A DNA stretch of 64,000 nucleotides, from assembly GCF_002849855.1 (NCBI RefSeq), contig NZ_CP018616.1, positions 1,364,001 through 1,428,000 of the forward strand, read 5' to 3'. Below the pieces are notes generated by a model, which had not been told where the DNA came from, ran no database searches, and was given only the letters and a program-made list of their open reading frames with translations. A program made the translations under genes and the position numbers. Shown here piece after piece: positions 46,533-52,603 of this stretch. Positions within the stretch are counted from its first letter, which is position 1, and each line of letters opens with the position of its first letter. This DNA is from Vibrio azureus. Lineage in GTDB: Bacteria > Pseudomonadota > Gammaproteobacteria > Enterobacterales > Vibrionaceae.

Positions 46533-48263
46533 TTAAGATTTAAGGTTTACCTTTGACCATTCCTTTGCGTCTTTCTCACTCAGTGGACTTGAAAAGTAAT
46601 AACCTTGAAGAAAGTCGGCTTTCATTTTTCTAAAAAACTCATACATTTCTTGGTCTTCTACACCTTCAATAACCACTTCGATATCTTGCTCTTGACATAA
46701 ATTGATCAAAAAATGCAGATACTTATAGGAAAGTGGATTGTTAAGTGCTTTCCGCGCCATGGATTTATCTATCTTAATTTGTGTCATAGGTAGATCAAAG
46801 AAGCAATGAAGTGAACTGTAGCCAGCACCGAAATCATCGAGAGATAGAGCGAAGCCTAGTTGGTTTAGGGTATTTAAAGCATGAATGGCGGCTTGATTAT
46901 TATCTAAGATAAATGTCTCTGTTAGCTCAAGAACAATATCTTGTGGCTCTACCTTATTGGTATAGGCGATATGTTTGATATTGGTTGGAAACTCACTTTT
47001 GAGTAGTTGTAAAGCGGAAACATTAACGTTGATACGGACTGGAGTTTGATGGCGCTGACGATATTCATTGATAAAAAGGCATGCTTTGGTAAAAACTTGA
47101 TACCCTAGCTCCATGATGAGTCCTTTTTTTTCCGCGACAGGAATAAACTCATCGGGGAAAATTTCACCAAATTCTTCACTATTCCATCTAACAAGTGACT
47201 CGAAGCTACTAATCTCTCCCGATTGAGAGCATATAATAGGCTGAAACTTAACACTAAGACTCTGTTTTTCTAAAGCGTTTTGTAAGCCTTGCTTAATGAA
47301 AAAGTAACGGTCAACGGCTTTTTGGGTACTCAGGCTATAAACCGCAATACTGTCAGGCTTCTTTTCCTGAGCATAGCGACAAGTACGTGCACTTTTTTGC
47401 AGGTTTTCCTCTGCGGAGTGGTCTAAATTAATAGAGGGGTATAAACCAATACTTATGTTACTTCCTAGATGAAAGCCTGCTTCTTTTACCGCTGTTGAAT
47501 AATCTTCTTTGATTCGACTTGCATACGTTGTCAATGCCTCAATGGATAGACTTCCTTCGAGCAGTAAGGCAAAACTATCGTCTTGAACACGATATACTTG
47601 CGTATTAGGTAAAGGCTGATCGCTGAGAGTCACCAACAACTTCTCGACAAGTTCATTGACTAATTCACTTCCATATTGATTTAGGTATGATTTGACGTTA
47701 ACGATTTGAATATAAAAAATGGAAATACTGGCATTATTTGTTTTACAAAGCTGTGTGATATCAAGCAACATGCGTGCACGGTTGGGTACTCCTGATGCAT
47801 TGTCATGGAAAGCAACTCTTTGGAAATAGCTTTCCATCAGTTTACGTTCGGAAATATCCCGGTGAATCCCAACCATATGGTGTCCAAGATGAGTTTTTTG
47901 CGTGATCGCAATCCCTTCAAGCCACATATATTGGCCATTCGTTTTTCGTACACGATAAAGAGCAGCTTCGCGCACTTGATCTGTCGATATGTGTTGCTCA
48001 ACCTTAGTCGATAAATTTAACCTATCCAGCGGGTGAACCAAACTTAACCAACGATCAATATCGATATGGCCAGATTGAAGTCCAAATTGCTTATAAAATT
48101 CTTGATTATGTAAAATGACTTTTCCAGTTTCGTCCATATAAAAAAAGCCTTCACTAAATATATCAATTAAATTGATACACCGTTGTTCAACTATTTTGAG
48201 GAAATCTGAATAAGTGATGGGATTATCAGAGCTCATTGTTTGTATCAAAAGATTACTTTCCAT
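46533..48263 (-). CDS. PAS-GGDEF-EAL protein, likely c-di-GMP phosphodiesterase
   Basis: The 576-residue protein has a PAS domain (FYMDETGKVILHNQEFYK) with a PAC-like segment, a degenerate GGDEF domain (the signature is replaced by VQDDSFALLL) and a complete EAL domain. The EAL catalytic residues are visible: ESLVRW, INVNVSALQL, ELTETF, LDDFGAGYSS, KIDKSM, IEGVED and LQGYYF. Hence cyclase activity is unlikely and c-di-GMP hydrolysis likely. There are no membrane segments, so it responds to an internal signal through PAS. Monocistronic, followed upstream by a long gene-poor stretch. Confidence 0.93.
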   Translation of the reverse strand: MESNLLIQTMSSDNPITYSDFLKIVEQRCINLIDIFSEGFFYMDETGKVILHNQEFYKQFGLQSGHIDIDRWLSLVHPLDRLNLSTKVEQHISTDQVREAALYRVRKTNGQYMWLEGIAITQKTHLGHHMVGIHRDISERKLMESYFQRVAFHDNASGVPNRARMLLDITQLCKTNNASISIFYIQIVNVKSYLNQYGSELVNELVEKLLVTLSDQPLPNTQVYRVQDDSFALLLEGSLSIEALTTYASRIKEDYSTAVKEAGFHLGSNISIGLYPSINLDHSAEENLQKSARTCRYAQEKKPDSIAVYSLSTQKAVDRYFFIKQGLQNALEKQSLSVKFQPIICSQSGEISSFESLVRWNSEEFGEIFPDEFIPVAEKKGLIMELGYQVFTKACLFINEYRQRHQTPVRINVNVSALQLLKSEFPTNIKHIAYTNKVEPQDIVLELTETFILDNNQAAIHALNTLNQLGFALSLDDFGAGYSSLHCFFDLPMTQIKIDKSMARKALNNPLSYKYLHFLINLCQEQDIEVVIEGVEDQEMYEFFRKMKADFLQGYYFSSPLSEKDAKEWSKVNLKS

Positions 48264-49048
48264 GATTTAAGTTTCCAAAAAAGTCGCAGCACATCGAGCA
48301 AAGGTAAATGTAGTGACATATATTCTATTTAACTCTTTGATTAAATAGAATAATTAATGTCTGGGTAGTTATTTATAACCAATGTCCGTATGAGTTAAGC
48401 CAATACATAACTGAAGGCTTGAGTCAGTTTGGAGTGTTCGTTGGAGACTTTGATCCAAAAGTTTCACATATCTTCTTAAGCTATTTTCCAATTAAGGCCG
48501 ATTGCATGACTTTAAACTACTGCTATTAACATATAACCAGTTTTTATAAAAAGACGTCAATACTAAATTGATATGTTGTGTACAGTTATTGATTGAGCCC
48601 CCAGTTTTGGAATTTTTAACCATAATACTATAATTATCAGTAGCTTGTTTTAGCCCACCTTTGAATGCAAGGAGCAGTGAGTTGATGTTTCCAAACTGGA
48701 AATTGATGTTTTTGTTTTTTTCAATAGTGACAGGGCGAGTAGGGGAGTATCATATAACCCTGATTTGTTCTTTCTGGTATTGGTTATTGCTTTTGTAAAT
48801 GTTTTTGCATCGATAGCGCTCTGTCAGCTGGAACTTCTGTTTAACAAACTCTGGGTTATTTGTTGGTACATTTAACTTTTACTTTTTCAGGGTTTGAATT
48901 ATCAGTGTAGTAAGGCTCATCTTGACTTCCTTTTTTTGCTAAAGGTCAAAGTGAAGTAGTAATAAAATCACTGGTATTCAACAAAAACAACAACGTTGTT
49001 TGGCTTAAAAGGAGTGCACCCACTGCGAATGTTGTATGGAAGTCAGTC
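48264..49048. other. Gene-poor region with possible gene remnants
   Basis: Nearly 800 bp with no convincing complete gene. Traces include an ATG-less plus-strand frame around 48351-48531 (reading GLSQFGVFVGDFDPKVSHIF near its middle). There is also a 37-codon ORF at 48685-48798 and a minus-strand frame around 48865-48950 ending in NPEKVKVKCTNK. They look like pieces of unrelated genes left by deletions. No RNA gene or repeat copy was recognised in this part. Confidence 0.5.
48685..48798 (+). CDS. Possible small hydrophobic ORF (37 aa)
   Basis: ATG at 48685 is preceded by AAGGAG (10-base spacing). The product begins MFPNWKLMFLFFSIVTG and ends ICSFWYWLLLL, so it is strongly hydrophobic and could be a small membrane peptide. 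It may equally be the stump of a lost gene. No homologue recognised. Confidence 0.25.
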   Translation: MFPNWKLMFLFFSIVTGRVGEYHITLICSFWYWLLLL

Positions 49049-49186
49049 ATGATAAATTCATTAAAAATAGCGGCGGCTTCATTAATACTATGCTCGTTTG
49101 GTATCAAGTCATTCACAATCGTGGCGGCTTTTACCCAGTGGGGAATCTACCTTATCTCTTCTCTTCGCTCATTTATCCCCAAGTGA
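49049..49186 (+). pseudogene. Truncated secreted-protein gene, 5' fragment cut by a repeat
   Basis: ATG at 49049, with GGAAG six bases upstream, opens a 45-codon frame beginning MINSLKIAAASLILCSFG. This looks like a signal peptide, followed by IKSFTIVAAFTQWGIYLISS, which resembles the start of a mature periplasmic binding protein. The frame runs into the left arm of the palindromic repeat and stops at its TGA (49184-49186, in CAAGTGACC). Nothing resembling the rest of the gene lies beyond. Interpretation as a truncated gene is inference. Confidence 0.4.
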
Positions 49187-49221
49187 CCTCAAGACGCCTG
49201 ATTGAGAGCGAGGTCACTTTG
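49176..49221. repeat. Partial palindromic repeat at the LysR gene end
   Basis: CCCCAAGTGACCTCAAGACG with CCTGATTGAGAGCGAGGTCA keeps the left arm and the AGCGAGGTCACT piece seen also in the long form at 34773. The right arm is missing. The minus-strand stop codon of the LysR gene (49214-49216) lies in it. Confidence 0.75.
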
Positions 49222-50158
49222 TCATACAACAGCCAGTGATCACTTTACAAGAATCAAGAACCTGTTTTTGAAGCCAGCTCAGGGCTGGATCGTTAAGACT
49301 TGTTTTATTCCAAACTAAACTATAGGCTGCTTTGCCATAATTAAAAGGGAGAGGCTTCAGTTCTAAACCTCTTGCTTGAATGGCTTGGTTGGCCCACATT
49401 TTAGAGCACGTAAACAAGAAATTAGAGTGATGACACATCACCGCAGCTGATCCAAAGTCAGCAACTTGGATTGCAATGTTTCTATTGGTGTGGAATTGAG
49501 TTAAGTTATGTTCAAAAAATGGCTTTGAAAGATCTTTGTCAGTCACGCCAATGTGTCTAGCGCAAAGGTAGTTTTCAATCGTTAACTCTTTTTGAGCCAA
49601 TGGGTTTTGGCTTCCCATCAGACAAACCATTTCATCTTCTAAAATCTTTTGCCATACCAAGTCTTTATGCTTAAAAATAGGTTGGCTGATATCATGTGGT
49701 AAGAGCATGAAATCAACTTGTCCTCTTAAGAGCGCGTCAAAGCTCATCTCTTGTTTCGAGTATATATTTAAGCTGGCATTATTGCCCATTTGCTGGGAAA
49801 GATTGCTGATCATTGGTGCAAAAAGCTCAAAGGTACTTTCTCGCATAGCCAGTGAGAAACTGCCTTGAAAATAAGCTGGATTAAATGCTCCTTGGTAGAG
49901 TAAACCGTTCATACTCGATAAAATACCATGAACAGAAGGGCCAATATTAAGAGCAAAAGGGGTAGGAACTAACCTTGAACCGTCTCTGTAAAATAACTCG
50001 TCTTTTAGGATGATGCGCAGTTGTCCTAAAGTTTTACTCACACTTGAAGGTGTAACACAAAGTTGTTCAGCAGCTAATGTAACACTATGAGTGGTGAGAA
50101 GCATATGTAAGGTAGTGAGGTGCTTTAAACTGATTCGAGAAAGAGTGATGTAATCCAT
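49214..50158 (-). CDS. LysR-family transcriptional regulator
   Basis: The 314-residue protein has an N-terminal winged helix-turn-helix (residues about 8-66: HLTTLHMLLTTHSVTLAAEQ, VTPSSVSKTLGQLR) and a LysR substrate-binding domain (FSLAMRESTFELFAPMISN, LLRGQVDFMLLPHDI, WQKILEDEMVCLMG). ATG 50158 is preferred over the TTG at 50164. It is divergent from the oxygenase gene (about 280 bp between), its possible target. Its last three codons and stop fall inside a repeat fragment, so the native C-terminus may have been replaced. Confidence 0.92.
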   Translation of the reverse strand: MDYITLSRISLKHLTTLHMLLTTHSVTLAAEQLCVTPSSVSKTLGQLRIILKDELFYRDGSRLVPTPFALNIGPSVHGILSSMNGLLYQGAFNPAYFQGSFSLAMRESTFELFAPMISNLSQQMGNNASLNIYSKQEMSFDALLRGQVDFMLLPHDISQPIFKHKDLVWQKILEDEMVCLMGSQNPLAQKELTIENYLCARHIGVTDKDLSKPFFEHNLTQFHTNRNIAIQVADFGSAAVMCHHSNFLFTCSKMWANQAIQARGLELKPLPFNYGKAAYSLVWNKTSLNDPALSWLQKQVLDSCKVITGCCMTK

Positions 50159-50436
50159 TAGCAAACTATTTTACGATTTTTCTTCATTATATCAGTAACA
50201 AACTAGCAAATACTATTCTGTGACACGAAAAATACGATATTAAGTTTTTACAAAGGTTGACTATATTTTTCTACCTAATCTATCTATACCCAAGCATCGC
50301 TACTTCGCTTTTGTGCTACTTATTTTTAATGGAAAAAGTCAATTAAATTTTTATCGTCTCGACAAAAAATTGCAGTTGTTGTGTTCATTCAAATTCTTTA
50401 TAAGACCACTTTCATCCAATAGAAAGAGTTAAGAAA

Positions 50437-51039
50437 ATGGAAAAGATGATCGATGCTTTATCAACGCATGGCTACTATATTTGGGATGACTTTTTTTCAC
50501 AGCAGGAGGTCTCAGCACTACGTGAATGTATACCAGAAGAATGGCATCGAGCTCGGATTGGCAGAAACGATGGTGCGATAAGGCTTGAATCTGTTCGTAG
50601 TGATAAAATTCAATGGCTAAAACCAACCATGGGGAAACCTGTCTCTGATTTTTTAGACAAAATGGAACAGGTTAGGCTGGAAGCTAATCGAAATTTCTTC
50701 CTTGGCTTATTTGAGTATGAGGCGCACTTTGCTAAGTATGAAAAAGGTGACTTTTATCAGAAACATCTTGATAGCTTCAAAGGGAATGAAAATCGACGAT
50801 TAACCACCGTTTTTTATCTCAACGATGAGTGGAAAGAGGACGATGCAGGGGAGCTGGTTGTGTACGATCTTGCTGATAATAGACTGGTTACGATACCCCC
50901 GAAAGGAGGGCGTTTACTGGTGTTTTTCTCAGAACGTTTCCCACATGAAGTTCTTCCAACTAATGCTGAGAGGTTTAGTATTGCAGGATGGTTTCGCATT
51001 AATGGTGTTAAAGATAATCAGTTAGATATCGCACATTAA
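50437..51039 (+). CDS. 2-oxoglutarate/Fe(II)-dependent oxygenase, prolyl-4-hydroxylase-like
   Basis: The 200-residue protein has the iron and co-substrate residues of the family: HLD in YQKHLDSF (HxD), the distal His in RFPHEVLP, and the 2-oxoglutarate Arg in ERFSIAGWFRIN. The core strands RRLTTVFYLNDEWKEDDAGE and GRLLVFFSERFPHEV match the SM-20/EGL-9-type prolyl hydroxylases (and bacterial PPHD). A protein proline target such as EF-Tu is known for some bacterial members, but here it is only a guess. An AAGAGTTAAG-type ribosome binding site precedes it. Divergent from a LysR regulator. Confidence 0.9.
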   Translation: MEKMIDALSTHGYYIWDDFFSQQEVSALRECIPEEWHRARIGRNDGAIRLESVRSDKIQWLKPTMGKPVSDFLDKMEQVRLEANRNFFLGLFEYEAHFAKYEKGDFYQKHLDSFKGNENRRLTTVFYLNDEWKEDDAGELVVYDLADNRLVTIPPKGGRLLVFFSERFPHEVLPTNAERFSIAGWFRINGVKDNQLDIAH

Positions 51040-51059
51040 CATTGTTCATGCTGTTTTAA

Positions 51060-51114
51060 CCCAAAGTGACCTCGAGATAGACTGAATCAAACGTCTTTGA
51101 TGTCACTTGGAGAT
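51060..51114. repeat. Minimal copy of the palindromic repeat after the oxygenase gene
   Basis: CCCAAAGTGACCTCGAGATA at the left and TTTGATGTCACTTGGAGATA at the right with about 20 bases between. It is similar in size to the copy at 31459 and lies about 20 bp after the stop codon. Confidence 0.6.
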
Positions 51115-51415
51115 AAACAAAACTTTAATATTAATGATTGTTAATAAATCGCTTTTGTTGTTTAAGTCTGTCATTTTTATTTATTATACCTAAGGCCTTT
51201 TCAATAAGTGATAAGCGTTACTGTTATTAATGTAAATATGTATGAGCGGTTTAGCCAATATGCATACGTATGTTGTTTTTTTAACCTAGATCAAAAAACA
51301 AACAACGAGTTGGTGAAAAGATTGGCAAGAAATTGTTTTTACTTTGTACACTGATTATGTATTTTGTTTGTAGGTTAATTTAAGAGTAAAGGTAAAATTT
51401 ATATTCCCAGTTATG

Positions 51416-51444
51416 TTGACTGAAAGGTAACATTGAACAATACT
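51416..51444 (+). promoter_or_regulatory. Promoter of the SOS-linked small gene
   Basis: TTGACT (51416-51421) and AATACT (51439-51444) are separated by 17 bases. The -10 element overlaps the LexA box that begins at 51441, the usual layout for LexA repression. Confidence 0.65.
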
Positions 51445-51460
51445 GTACATATGTACAGTT
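51441..51460. promoter_or_regulatory. LexA (SOS) box
   Basis: TACTGTACATATGTACAGTT fits the gammaproteobacterial LexA consensus (TACTGTATATATATACAGTA): both CTG/CAG half-site cores are exact and the ten bases between are fully palindromic (TACATATGTA). It ends 19 bases before the start codon of the 71-aa gene and overlaps its -10 element. Confidence 0.88.
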
Positions 51461-51479
51461 CATCGTTTGGAGGTGAATT

Positions 51480-51695
51480 ATGTTTTGGGAAACCCTTGAA
51501 AGAGTAAACCGCTTACGCCAACAAGCACTTGCAAGTTCTGAGTTCGTTGAATCTGCTAAGGATCATGAACTTGCTCTGCGTGAACAAGATTTCAATAGCA
51601 ACTCTAAATGTCCTTTTACTAAGCAAGGTCAGGGAAAAAAGTCACTTGCAGACATCTATAAAGAAGTCGACTTTGGTGATAAAGCCCCATACTAA
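51480..51695 (+). CDS. LexA-controlled small hypothetical protein (71 aa)
   Basis: A perfect ribosome binding site (TGGAGG) lies 7 bases before the ATG, and a strong LexA box overlaps the promoter. The 71-residue product begins MFWETLERVNRLRQQALASS and is helical and charged in its first 40 residues. It has one cysteine (SKCPFTKQ) and ends with SLADIYKEVDFGDKAPY. There is no membrane helix, so it is not a TisB-like toxin, and no resemblance to SulA, UmuD or RecX is seen. The gene is monocistronic. It is induced by DNA damage if the LexA box works; its function is unknown to me. Confidence 0.8.
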   Translation: MFWETLERVNRLRQQALASSEFVESAKDHELALREQDFNSNSKCPFTKQGQGKKSLADIYKEVDFGDKAPY

Positions 51696-51738
51696 TTTAG
51701 TGGTAACAATATGTGGCTTTGCCTCATGAATTTTAGCC

Positions 51739-51793
51739 AAGCTGCGTTTGTAAGTTTTTGAGAGTTATCTCGATGGTATTCAAAACGCAGCTT
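51739..51793. terminator. Inverted repeat between the SOS gene and the 182-aa gene
   Basis: AAGCTGCGTTT (51739-51749) is the exact reverse complement of AAACGCAGCTT (51783-51793), spacer 33 bases. It spans the end of the minus-strand gene and could stop transcription from either side, but the loop is long and there is no clean T-run. Confidence 0.35.
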
Positions 51794-52328
51794 TGCGGAC
51801 ATAGTGCGGATTTTTATATTTCTTCTCTGGACCAAATTGCGAAATCACCAGTCTGTTCCAAAGCGCCTTGTCAAACTCTGCTTTGGGTATTGAGGGATAA
51901 AGGGTCTCTTCTTCTTCTTTTGCGAAATGGATATACTCCTTCTTCTTGATCTGGTTATATCTTTTCGCAATTTGGTTATGCTTTTTTACCCATTCAAGCT
52001 TGTATTCACGAAGTACACCTTCTGCTATCCCTTCATCTATTCTTGATAGGAAAAGGCGTTTGTAAGAGACTTTTCTGTCGATCATTGTTCTCATCACCGT
52101 TTGAATATACTTACCATGATGAGTAATAGTGATATCTTTTTCATCAACAGGGCATATACACCAGCCTTTAGGTAAAAACGCTGGGTTTTTGAACTGGCGG
52201 TTACGCTCTATCAACGCTTGATGAAGAACCAGATCGGAAGTGCCACGAAATGTTCTTTGCCATCTAGCGATTCGAATTTGTAGCGACCCCGGTAAGCGGT
52301 ATATATTAGTAAATTTATCTTGATCCAT
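51780..52328 (-). CDS. Hypothetical protein (182 aa)
   Basis: The protein is strongly basic and helical, without signal peptide or membrane segment. It starts MDQDKFTNIYRLPGSLQIRI and contains KGWCICPVDEKDITITHHGK, RKVSYKRLFLSRIDEGIAEG and the charged KRYNQIKKKEYIHFAKEEEE. It is a continuous frame with an ATG start in a region where the opposite strand is broken, so it is likely real. I do not recognise a family; DNA or RNA binding would fit the charge but is speculation. It is convergent with the SOS-linked gene. Confidence 0.65.
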   Translation of the reverse strand: MDQDKFTNIYRLPGSLQIRIARWQRTFRGTSDLVLHQALIERNRQFKNPAFLPKGWCICPVDEKDITITHHGKYIQTVMRTMIDRKVSYKRLFLSRIDEGIAEGVLREYKLEWVKKHNQIAKRYNQIKKKEYIHFAKEEEETLYPSIPKAEFDKALWNRLVISQFGPEKKYKNPHYVRKAAF

Positions 52329-52566
52329 GTGAATAGTTCAGAAATTAGCGGCCTATTTTAAGTTGACCTAATAGTGGGTATTAACAGTGTGATTCTACAA
52401 TGAACGAGTATTTAATAGCGAGAGCTTATGTCAATAATAGGTAAGAAATAAAAAAATAAGCTAACTTTAGCAATGGAAGAGGGCAGGTTACACAGGAATT
52501 GTAAAATACCTCACACTTTTAGGTTTTTATCGGTGTCTATTTAGCTGAATATGATTTCACTTTAAT

Positions 52567-52599
52567 TATACCCAAGCAACTTAGGGTTACCTGGGCATA
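52567..52599. repeat. Remnant with both ends of the palindromic repeat
   Basis: TATACCCAAGCAACTTAGGG joined to TTACCTGGGCATA keeps only the two end sequences. Located just after the large Hsp70 gene. Confidence 0.45.
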
Positions 52600-52603
52600 G
52601 GAA

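Noticed and set aside
51529..51729. Second frame overlapping the SOS-linked gene
   Set aside because: It begins inside the 71-aa gene, lacks a ribosome binding site and has a less protein-like composition; the frame starting at 51480 with TGGAGG is the real one.
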